In this document: one piece after another, positions 46,232 through 56,429 of the stretch
Numbering within the stretch: position 1 is the first letter of the stretch
Layout of the letters: every line of letters begins with the position of its first letter
From: Luzula sylvatica
Lineage: Eukaryota > Streptophyta > Magnoliopsida > Poales > Juncaceae
NCBI GenBank assembly: GCA_946800325.1
Contig: OX326959.1
Coordinates: 40,786,908 to 40,850,907 of the forward strand
Direction of reading: 5' to 3'
Length of the DNA stretch: 64,000 nucleotides
Made by a program: the position numbers and the translations under genes
The notes under the pieces: model-generated
What the model saw: only the letters and a program-made list of their open reading frames with translations
Databases searched by the model: none
What the model was told of the DNA's origin: nothing

Positions 46232-47162
46232 GAAGGAAATACAGTTTCAGGTCAACCGTAAAAGTGTACAAAAAGGACACACGAACAAGCACGTTCGAGA
46301 AGACAGTAAAATGCATAATAGGATTGTGTAGAATTGGGCAAAATAACACTGTGCGTCATGACGCAAGATATGGTGCGTCATGACGCACCATAGTGTTTTA
46401 GTTCACTAGATTATGGACTTAGCCAATTCAGGAAAAATTGCATGGTGCGTCATGACGGACAATATGGTGCGTCATGACGCTAGAATGCGTATTTTGTCCA
46501 GTAACTTTTGGAAAGTTAAATTTACATGGTGCGTCATGACGCACGATATGGTGCGTCATGACGCACTGTGTTAATATGCTGTTTTCTGGCAGTTTTTGGT
46601 ACACACGATTTGGTGAGTCCAAAAAGTACCTTTTGGATGTCCTTATCCTATCTAAGTATAAATAGGATCTCTCTCTCTCTCCTGGTACGTTTAATCATTC
46701 CTTTTGAGAGTAATTAACAGATATTGGATATCCATTAAAGAGAGAGAATAGTGAAAACCGAAAAGGGGCTTTTCGGTTAATGGAGAATCAATCGAGATCG
46801 AGCAAGTGCACCGGCACATCGTCTAGGCAGGTGTATCTGTGTCCGGCGTCTTCCGACTCAAAGTGGATACGTGTGGAGGAGCAACACTTGGTGCTCTCCG
46901 TGGTGATCGAACCGAAGGATCGAAGAACGGGAACGAACGGTGAAGGACGCACGGTGTGGGACGCGCGTAAAGTCACCAACGTGACCGGAGGAATAGAAGG
47001 CAGCGATCAACCCTTCGTGTTCCATCAATTTGGAACTGGTATAGATCTATCCTTCTATATGCATCGTACCCTCGAAGTCAAGGCGTGATCTCGGAAATTG
47101 GGGAATCGGACCGGGCCTTTCATTCCGCTGCGCGGGCCCGGGGCCCAGGATATTCTCCATCA
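46232..47162 (+). repeat. Copia-3 5' LTR (type A)
   Basis: 931 bp, TGAAGGAAATACAG ... ATTCTCCATCA. Six copies of TGCGTCATGACG lie in U3 (46351-46565), including a perfect 24-bp palindrome at 46369-46392. TATA region AGTATAAATAGG near 46656-46667, then a CT run. A GC-rich hairpin (47111-47117 with 47135-47141) lies near the end. Confidence 0.93.
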
Positions 47163-47163
47163 G

Positions 47164-47175
47164 TGGTATCAGAGC
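47164..47175 (+). other. Copia-3 PBS (tRNA-iMet)
   Basis: TGGTATCAGAGC one base after the LTR. Confidence 0.93.
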
Positions 47176-49297
47176 GATCGCTGCGATTCGAGGGTCGTAA
47201 CATAGTCGTATATTGGATATACGCACGGGTTATCAAATTTAGTACCCGTTTGCATGAAATCGGTGATTGAAATTGAATTTCGATTAAAATCACAAGTGAA
47301 ATCACTAGAGAATTGGTCATTGGATGACTGGACTGATCTAGTGATGATCGTGGAATAGTTTCATGATCAGTCGTTGAAGAAACGACGGAAAACCGAATTG
47401 GAATTAGGGAAAAATTGGCTGTCAGCGTGTGGTGCGTCATGACGCACGAATTGGTGCGTCATGACGCACAGCATGGGGCGCCACGTGAAAGAAATACAAT
47501 TTCGGATCAACCGTAAAAGTGTACATAAGGATAAACGAATGTAGTCGTACATTCGTAGCCATAACTTTCAGTAGGAAAATCCGATTTGAATGGTTCAAAT
47601 TGGGTAAGATAGATAATTAGATTATCTATAACCTTCATGTAGAAATATATTTCATATGAACGAAGTATAAGTGTCGTTTCTGTGAAATACCGAAAGGGTA
47701 CAACAGTATGACATACAGTTAGTAAAACAGTCATAACTGTTGCATACGAACTCCAATTGGTCTGGGACAAATTGGGTTGTGTAGATAATAAGATTATCTA
47801 CAACTTTCATGTTGGTTGATTTTCTGTCAGAGAAAGTTATCAATTTCGTCTGGACAGATTACTGAACAGGTTCATGCACTTTTCTGTGTGAAAGGATGTA
47901 TATTGGATATACATGCCTTTTGGCTAATACTAATCCTATTAGATATAAATAGGATACTTTCTCTCTCATCCCTATGCTAATTCATACAGAATTATTCTAC
48001 CCAAAACACAAGAGAAAAGAGCAAATTCAGATTTGATCTTTTGTGAGTGAAAGGGTGCTAAGAGAGAGAGATAGAGAATCAATTCGATCGAGCAAGTTCA
48101 CCGGTGCATCGTCTAGGCAGGTGCATCCGTGACCGACGTCTTGCGACTCAAGGTGGATACACGTAGAGGAGCAACATCTGAGGCTCTTTCAGTTGTGATC
48201 GATTCGGACGCGTGAATTCAGTCGAAGACGAAATCAAGCGAATCAGCGAAGTCAACAAACGGTGAAAGACGCGTGGTGTGGGACGCGCGGATTGTCACCA
48301 ACGTGACAGGAGATAGAAGGCAGCGATCAACCCTTCGAGTGCAATCAATTTTGCACCGGTATGAATCTGTCCTTCTATTGCATCGTACCCTCGAAGTTGT
48401 GGCATGATCTCGGGAATCGGGGAATCGGACCGGGCCTTCATTCCGCTGCGCGGGCCCGGGGTCGAGGATATTCCCCTTCACCACGGTACTGCTGGGACGC
48501 TTCGGTCCGTCAGGACGCACCGTATGGTTGCGTCATGACGCTAGAGCCCCTGATTGCCAGATTTGTTTTTGACTACAAACTTCGAAAATTTGTATTCTTT
48601 GCACCGATTTAAAGCATATAAATTTAGTTATTTATAGGATAATTTAGTCTCCCAAAATTAGTCCACATGCATTTATGAAAATCTTGTGATAGTGATATAA
48701 TTGGATTATGTCACGAATTTAGAAACATGCAATGGCATGATCCCTCATAATATTTAAGTCATGGAAATGCCTTCCATATCCACAACTACCGAGTTCGGTG
48801 TTACGTTTCACGTGGGTTCAGGCTAAAGTCGGGCACGTGATATTGAAACAATCGAAATGGTGGCAAGCGTTAAATCAGGACTTGTGAGGCACAGGCTAAA
48901 GTCGACTCACTAGTAGCTTATTTGAACGATATGTTGGAGATGGTTGTGACTTAACCGTCCAGGCCAATCTGATTGGAGTTCGGGGCATAGATAGGATGCA
49001 CACACGGAACTGGGATTGTATTGGATACGATCCATCACCGAAATCCTATAAAGGTTCAAGAGTCGTATTGGATACGATTGGATATAATCCTACCTAAATA
49101 ACGGGATCCCACCCGATAGGCTAAAGTCACTTGTGGGAGGAACGGAAATATGGGTCTTGAGTGTTATGGACTTGGAGTCCCGTATCGGTATGAGGGTTAT
49201 CGATTCGATAAAATAACACTATCATATAATCATCATATAAGCCCTATAAGATAAGTACGCAACGTTAGTAATCAATCTTTTACTTCATTTGTAGATC
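47176..49297 (+). other. Copia-3 5' leader with hairpins and a solo-LTR insert
   Basis: Untranslated leader, interrupted by the solo LTR at 47486-48480. Hairpins: ACGGGT/ACCCGT (47225-47230/47244-47249); TCACGTG/CACGTGA (48808-48814/48834-48840); GTGAG/CTCAC (48884-48888/48906-48910); GATTGTAT/ATACGATC (49014-49021/49025-49032); TCGTAT/ATACGA (49063-49068/49072-49077); TCCCAC/GTGGGA (49107-49112/49133-49138). Two GTGCGTCATGACGCAC palindromes lie at 47432-47469, as in the U3 of the LTR. Confidence 0.75.
47486..48480 (+). mobile_element. Solo Copia type-B LTR inside the Copia-3 leader
   Basis: 995 bp, TGAAAGAAATACAATTTCGG ... GGATATTCCCCTTCA, flanked by CCACG on both sides (47481-47485 and 48481-48485). 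No PBS follows it. A perfect target duplication and no internal region mark a solo LTR younger than Copia-3. Confidence 0.93.
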
Positions 49298-52200
49298 ATG
49301 TCTTCTAATAACACCAGCACCTTATCGATTAGATCGGTATTAGAAAAGGAAAAGCTAGTGGGACGGAACTACTTAGACTGGCATCGAAACCTGAGAATAG
49401 TTCTCAGGCAAGAGGGCAAAAGTCACGTATTGGATACGGAATTAGTAGAACCGGGCCCCGAAGCTACGGCCGATGAAAAGGCCGCGTTCGAGAAACTTAA
49501 GAAGAACTCGAATGATGTTACGTGCCTAATGTTGGCATGTATGGACGCTAGTCTTCAACGGCAGTTTGAGGACTCGGATGCGCACATCATAAACATTGTG
49601 CTCAAAGAAATGTTCCAAGAGCAAGAGCGTATTGAACGGTTCAGTACACTCAAAGAGTTGGTAAACTGCTAGATGCCTCCGGGATCTGCGGTGAGCACTC
49701 ACGTTTTGAAGGTGCAAGCTCTCATAGATCATCTTGAGAAGCTAGGAGAGAAATTGTCGAAGATTATGCAACAAGATTTGATTTTGTGTGCACTTCCTCC
49801 AATGTTCGCTCCGTTCGTGACTAACTATCACATGCATTCGATGGATAAGACGATCCCCGAGCTTCACGGAATGCTCAAGAATTTTGAATCGGAGACGTTG
49901 AAGACGTCCGGAGAGAACAAGGCAAAGGTTGCCGGAGATGTTCTCGCGATTCAGAATAAGGATCGCAAGAGATAAGGGCAGTTTGGCTAAGAAACGTTCG
50001 AAGCCGAACAAGAAGGGAAAAGAGAAATCCAAGGACGAGACATGCTTTCATTGTCACAAGGCTGGACATTGGAAGCGTGATTGCAAGTCTTACCTCGAGG
50101 AGGTGAAGAAGGGCAAGGCGGTTTCAGCGACCGGCCTCTCAGGTATTAACGTTATTGAAGTTAATATTTCAACTATGACTAATTGGGTATTGGATACCGG
50201 TTGTGGGACTCATGTTTGTCGAAATATGCAGGTTCTTCAAAATAGTCGCAGGTTGGAAAAGGGTGAAGTCGATCTACGCGTCGGGAATGGAGCAAGAGTT
50301 GCTGCGTTTGCCGTAGGAGTAGTTAATTTGACTTTGCCTAGTGGACTTATTTTAGTACTAAATAATTGTTATTATGTACCGACATTATGTAAGAACATAA
50401 TAAGTGTGTCGAAACTAGCCAATGATGGCTATCAATTCGTTATTAGGAATAATGAGTTTTCGATATGTAAGGATTCTATTATCTATGGAAATGTTCTGTT
50501 AGAAAATGGTCTTTATGTGTTGGATTTCGATCACGAAAATAATAAGTCTATTTATAACGTTAATGTAAAAAGGATTAAACCAAAAGTTGATAATCGGACT
50601 TTCTTTTGGCATTGTCGTCTTGGTCATGTGAATGAGAAACGTATTGGTAGACTCCATAAAGATGGAATGCTAGACTCATTTGAAATGGATTCATTTGGGA
50701 ATTGCGAATCTTGTTTGCTTGGCAAGATGACTAAGGCACCATTCTCCAAGGTAGGAGAGCGGTCCAACGATCTATTGGAACTCATACATCCCGATGTGTG
50801 TGGACCGATGAGCATCGAGGCAAGAGGAGGTTATCGATACTTTGTTACGTTTACGGACGATCATAGTAGATATGGATATATCTATTTGATGCGTACTAAA
50901 GCGGAGAACTTTGAAAAGTTCAAAGAGTTTCAAAACGAAGTTGAAAATCAGCTTGGCAAGAAAATTAAAGCCATTCGATCGGATCGAGGTGGCGAATATT
51001 TGAGCTATGAGTTTGAAGATCATCTAAAGGCATGTGGAATAGTTCCACAATGGACTCCGGCAGGAACGCCACAATGGAATGGCGTGTCCGAGAGGAGGAA
51101 TCGGACCTTGTTGGACATGGTTCGATCAATGATGAGTCAAACTTCCCTTCCAAAATCGTTTTGGGGATATGCCCTTGAGACAGCGGCTTTCTTATTGAAC
51201 CGCATACCTTCTAAATCGGTACCTAAGACGCCATATGAGATATGGACCGGAAAAGTTCCGAAGTTGTCTTATGTTAAGATTTGGGGATGTGAAGCTTATG
51301 TTCGAAAATTATTATCGGACAAGCTCGATCCCAAGTCTGAAAAATGTTTATTTGTTGGGTATTCCAAGGAAACAATGGGGTATTATTTCTATAATCCTGT
51401 CAAAAATAAAGTTTTCGTAGCTCGAAGAGGAGTCTTCCTTGAGGAGGACTTTATCTCTAGGCGAGTGAATGGGACTGAAATAGATCTCGAAGAAATTCGA
51501 GACCCGCAAACGAATGTTGAACCGATGAACGTTGATCCAGTTTCCTCAAATGTTGAGGATCCGGAGTCAAGTGCACAAGGCGCCATTCGTAGATCGGGTA
51601 GGATTCGTCAAGAGCCTATACGATATGGTTTTATCGTGGCAAATGATGATGAAGTCGAATTCATAGATGATGAACCGACATCTTATCGCGAGGCTATGAA
51701 AAGCGAGCATTCCAATAAATGGCAATGTGCCATGAAATCCGAGATTCAATCCATGTACGATAATCAAGTTTGGCACTTGGTTGATCCACCTCCCGGGGTT
51801 AATCCAGTGGGATGTAAGTGGGTTTTCAAGAAGAAGACCGACATGGATGGGAATGTGAACACTTATAAGGCACGGCTTGTGGCGAAAGGTTTCAAACAAA
51901 TTCATGGTGTAGACTATGAAGAAACGTTTTCTCCCGTAGCAATGCTTAAATCCATACAGATCTTACTTGCTATCTCTGCGTATTATTATTACGAGATTTG
52001 GCAAATGGATGTCAAAACCGCATTCCTTAACGGGAACTTAGAAGAGGATGTGTACATGACACAGCCCGAGGGTTTTGTCGATTCAAAGAGTCCGGATAAA
52101 GTGTGCAAGTTATAACGATCTATTTATGGATTGAAGCAAGCTTCTCGGAGTTGGAACATACGTTTTGATGACGTTATACGTGAATATAATTTCGTGAAAA

Positions 52201-53261
52201 ACGTAGAAGAACCTTGTGCATACAAGAAGGTTAGTGGGAGCCGTGTAGTATTTCTTGTACTATATGTAGACGACATCTTGATCATAGGAAACGACATTCC
52301 GATGCTTACGGATGTTAAAAAGTATTTAAATACTCGTTTCGCTATGAAAGATTTGGGCGAGGCCGCTTATATATTAGGCGTGAGGATTTATAGAGATAGA
52401 TCCAAGAAGTTACTCGGCTTGAGTCAAAGCACGTACATCGACAAAGTGTTGAAACGGTTTTCAATGCAGGAATCGAAGAAAGGTCTTCTTCCAATGTCGA
52501 GTGGCATAACGTATTCTAAAGCTCAATGTCCGACATCGAGCAAGGATAAGAATGCGATGAATAATGTTCCATACGCTTCGGCAGTTGGTTCGATTATGTA
52601 TGCCATGATTTGTACGCGCCCCGATGTGTCGTATGCATTGAGTGTCGTTTCGCGTTACCAATCAAATCCAGGGGATATGCATTGGATCGCGGTAAAGAAC
52701 ATCCTTAAGTACTTGCGAAGAACTAAGGAACAATTTCTAATTTATGGTGGAATGACATCCGGGTTGGTTATAGAAGGATATACCGACGCCAGTTTCCAAA
52801 CATGTGTTGATGACTTTCGATCACAAAGTGGATACGTGTTTTGTCTAAATGGTGGTGCGGTAGTATGGAAAAGCTCCAAACAACCCACGATAGCAGACTC
52901 TACAACTGAATCGGAGTATATTGCGGCTTCGGAAGCAGCAAAGGAGGCGGTTTGGATCAAGAAGTTTGTGACCGAACTTGGTGTAGTCACGAGTATTTCG
53001 GAACCGGTGGTTGTGTATTGCGACAATACGGGAGCAATAGCACAATCTAAGGAACCGAGGGCACATCACCACTCCAAGCACATACTCAGAAAGTTTCACT
53101 TGATCCGTGAGATTTTGCAACGCAAGGATGTGATCATTGAGAAGATTGATACTGACAGGAATGTTGCGGACCCGTTTACTAAGCCACTCTCGAAGGCTAA
53201 GCACGATTATCATGAGAAAGCTATAGGTTTGAGATACCTAGAGGAGGAAGAGAGTAGTTAG
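49298..53261 (+). pseudogene. Copia-3 gag-pol, nearly intact with three lesions
   Basis: About 1,320 codons from MSSNNTSTLSIRSVLEKEKL to RYLEEEESS. In order: gag; zinc knuckle CFHCHKAGHWKRDC (50046-50087); protease LDTGCGTH (about 50190); integrase zinc site HCRLGH...CESCLLGK (about 50610-50730); integrase core with HPDVCGPM, TDDHSRYGY and SERRNRT; DRGGEYLSYEF between them; RT with WQMDVKTAFLNG and YVDD (52263-52274); RNase H with TDASFQT and STTESEYIAASEAAKEAVW. Lesions: a TAG at 49670-49672 in gag, a frameshift near 49930-49975 before the zinc knuckle, and a TAA at 52113-52115 in RT. All catalytic motifs remain, so decay is recent. It makes the nucleocapsid, protease, integrase and RT of a Copia particle when intact. 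Confidence 0.93.
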
Positions 53262-54413
53262 TTATCTAAACTGATAGTTTCGTGGGACGAGATTGTAGTT
53301 TAATAGAGTAGTAAACGTTGTATCACCCCAAACTTATTTTATAGTTATGCAATTTCAGATTTTAAAATTTTATCATTTTGCATCAATCTTATATGAAAAC
53401 TGTGTGCGGGTTGTGTAATATGATGGTTACATGAACCCTGATTTGAGCTTGTGTGGGCGTCGGCATAATTGATGATTATGTGTAGCGAAACCGTCACACT
53501 TAAAGCGTCATTTCTAAATATCCCTAGTCACGGATCAGCTTGCTTAAGAGTGAAGCATTTCTATTATTAGATAATAGACTGAACGTGTACACTAGTACGT
53601 TTGCTGAGAAATGGTTATGTTTTGCTAATCATGTGACAAGGAGCTTGTCGAATCGGGAATGTAAATATGTGTTAGGTTACATATATTGGATTTTGACCAA
53701 AGCCGCGAGTACATGACATGGTTTAGTCATTATAGATGGACTTGCGACGGATAGGATTTTGGTTCTTCATACTTGAGGAGATCATTGATTGCGTTACGTG
53801 CGTAACACAGTACTTTGATATGATCTTACGCTTTCCGTAACAGGGGCTAAAACGGTCATTATTGGGTATTGTCCGAAACACGGAATTCAATGTGAGTCTC
53901 CAAGATAGGAATTGTTTATTCCGAAAGGAACAGATATCTCTTAGGCGCCCCCAATGAGTTGATTAACGAAAACTGTGGCCACAGTCAATGGTATTAATAG
54001 TTAATATCGATTGGAACTTGTTAACTCAACTCGGAAATGGGAAATAAGTGTAGTTGATCAAATTATAAGGATGACTATCGCCATGCCTTTTGATTGACGG
54101 ATATCGTAAACAAGAGAGCTAGTAACCGCTATTCGAGATAGGCACAAATGATGGCAATCATTTTTCGTTTTAACATGGGTAGCCATGATGGAGTGACTAG
54201 ATCCCGCTCATGGGCTTGTAGGGCTTTGGAAACAGCCTACTGCCATCGTTAAACGAACCTACACGGTCACACAAAGAGTCGTACTAAGTCGGGCTTGATT
54301 AAAAGATTTGGCACATTGGATGTGCATAACTTGGTATTTGATACGCAAGTTGTATTCTCTATAAATCGTGCATATTGGATATGCATGAGTACCTTTTAGG
54401 TAGATCTGAAATT
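53262..54413 (+). other. Copia-3 3' untranslated region
   Basis: 1.15 kb noncoding, colinear with the 3' regions of Copia-1 (7545-10347) and Copia-4 (59945-61101). Conserved stretches such as GACTAGATCCCGCTCAT and CCTACACGGTCACAC precede the polypurine tract. Confidence 0.85.
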
Positions 54414-54424
54414 GAGTGGGAGAC
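54414..54424 (+). other. Copia-3 polypurine tract
   Basis: GAGTGGGAGAC directly before the 3' LTR. Confidence 0.88.
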
Positions 54425-54858
54425 TGAAGGAAATACAGTTTCAGGTCAACCGTAAAAGTGTACAAAAAGGACACACGAACAAGCACGTTCGAGAAGACAG
54501 TAAAATGCATAATAGGATTGTGCAGAATTGGGCAAAATAACACTGTGCGTCATGACGCAAGATATGGTGCGTCATGACGCACCATAGTGTTTTAGTTCAC
54601 TAGATTATGGACTTAGCCAATTCAGGAAAAATTGCATGGTGCGTCATGACGGACCATATGGTGCGTCATGATGCTAGAATGCGTATTTTGTCCAGTAACT
54701 TTTGGAAAGTTAAATTTACATGGTGCGTCATGACGCACGATATGGTGCGTCATGACGCACTGTGTTAATATGCTGTTTTCTGGCAGTTTTTGGTACACAT
54801 GATTTGGTGAGTCCAAAAAGTACCTTTTGGATGTCCTTATCCTATCTAAGTATAAATA

Positions 54859-54911
<53 letters not shown>

Positions 54912-55390
54912 GGTACGTTTAATCATTCCTTTTGAGAGTAATTAATAGATATTGGATATCCATTAAAGAGAGAGAATAGTGAAAACCGAAAAGGGGCTTT
55001 TCGGTTAATAGAGAATCAATCGAGATCGAGCAAGTGCACCGGTACATCGTCTAGGCAGGTGTATCCGTGTCCGGCGTCTTCCGACTCAAGGTGGATACGT
55101 GTGGAGGAGCAACACTTGGTGCTTTCCGTGGTGATCGAACCGAAGGATCGAAGAACGGGAACGAACGGTGAAGGACGCACGGTGTGGGACGCGCGTAAAG
55201 TCACCAACGTGACCGGAGGAATAGAAGGCAGCGATCAACCCTTCGTGTTCCATCAATTTGGAACTGGTATAGATCAATCCTTCTATATGCATCGTACCCT
55301 CGAAGTCAAGGCGTGATCTCGGGAATTGGGGAATCGGACCGGGCCTTTCATTCCGCTGCGCGGGCCCGGGGCCGAGGATATTCTCCATCA
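54425..55390 (+). repeat. Copia-3 3' LTR (type A)
   Basis: 966 bp, near-identical to 46232-47162. A CT run of about 48 bp (54862-54909), much longer than in the 5' LTR, explains the 35-bp length difference. It has the same six-palindrome array. Confidence 0.93.
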
Positions 55391-56429
55391 AGAACGTCAA
55401 TTTCGTTAAAATCACAAGTGAAATTCACTAGAGATCAATCAAAAATTGATTGAGAGTATCTAGGAATGATCGTGAAAAAGTTTCATGATTTATCGTTTTG
55501 AAAATGAGCGAAAACGGAAGAAACGGCGAAATCTGCAAAAAATCAGAGTTTCTCCCGCCCCGGGGGGCAGTTTTTGGAGCCCCGGACGCGTCCCGGGCAA
55601 GGTTTTCTCGCGCCCCTTGGGCCTCTGCGTTACAGCGGATGGGGCAGGGACTCCCCTCTGGATGCTGATTTTGTTTTCGCCATAACTTTGGCTACGAAGC
55701 TCGGAATTTTGAGTTATTTATATCGATATGATTGGCATCAATCATACTAGCATATAAGATTAGTATTTATTTAGAATAATTACTCTCCGTATATAATTCA
55801 GATGCATTACAAAATCTTGTGATAGTGATATAATACGATTATGTCACAAAATGAAACATGCATAGGCATGATCCCTCATAATATTTAAGTCATGGAAATG
55901 CCTTCCATGTCCACAACCACCGAGTTCGGTGTTACGTTTCACGTGGGTTCAGGCTAAAGTCGGGCACGTGATATTGTAACTATCGAAAGGGTGGCAAGCG
56001 TTAAATCAGGACTTGTGAGGCCTAGGCTAAAGTCGACTGACTAGTAGCTTATTTCAACGATACGTTGGATATGGTTGTGACTTAACCGTCCAGGTCAATC
56101 CGATTAGAGTTCGGGGCATAGATAGGATGCACACACGGAAATGGGATTGTATATGATACGATCCATCACCGAAATCCTATAAAGGTTCAAAAGTCGCATA
56201 TGATGCGATTGGATACAATCCTACCTAAATAACGGGATCCCACCCGATAGGCTTAAGTCACTTGTGGGAGGAACGGAAATATGGGTCTTGAGTGTTATGG
56301 ACTTGGAGTCCCGTATTGGTATGAGGGTTATCGATTCGATAAAAATAACACATTCATATATTCATCATGTAAGCATATAGATTAAGTACGCACGGTTAGG
56401 AGCTTAATCTTCATCATCCATTTAGAATT
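55391..56429 (+). other. Copia-4 leader, second part
   Basis: Continues the leader cut at 46231. Hairpin homologues: CACGTG pair with the GGCTAAAGTC loop (near 55938-55970), the second loop site near 56010-56045, GATTGTAT/ATACGATC (56145-56152/56156-56163), TCGCAT/ATGCGA (56194-56199/56203-56208), and TCCCAC/GTGGGA near 56238-56270. A GC-rich block (55550-55650) stands where Copia-3 has its GCGTCATGACGC pair. Confidence 0.75.

Larger units (their letters stand above)
46232..55390 (+). mobile_element. Copia-3: young, nearly complete Copia element
   Basis: A full element of 9.2 kb: 5' LTR 46232-47162, PBS 47164-47175, leader, gag-pol 49298-53261, 3' UTR, polypurine tract 54414-54424, 3' LTR 54425-55390. 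The LTRs differ at roughly a dozen bases by eye plus a longer CT run in the 3' copy, so insertion was recent. Flanks ATAAC (46227-46231) and AGAAC (55391-55395) agree at four of five bases, consistent with a mutated target duplication. Two stops and one frameshift in gag-pol mean this copy needs help to move. Confidence 0.93.
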
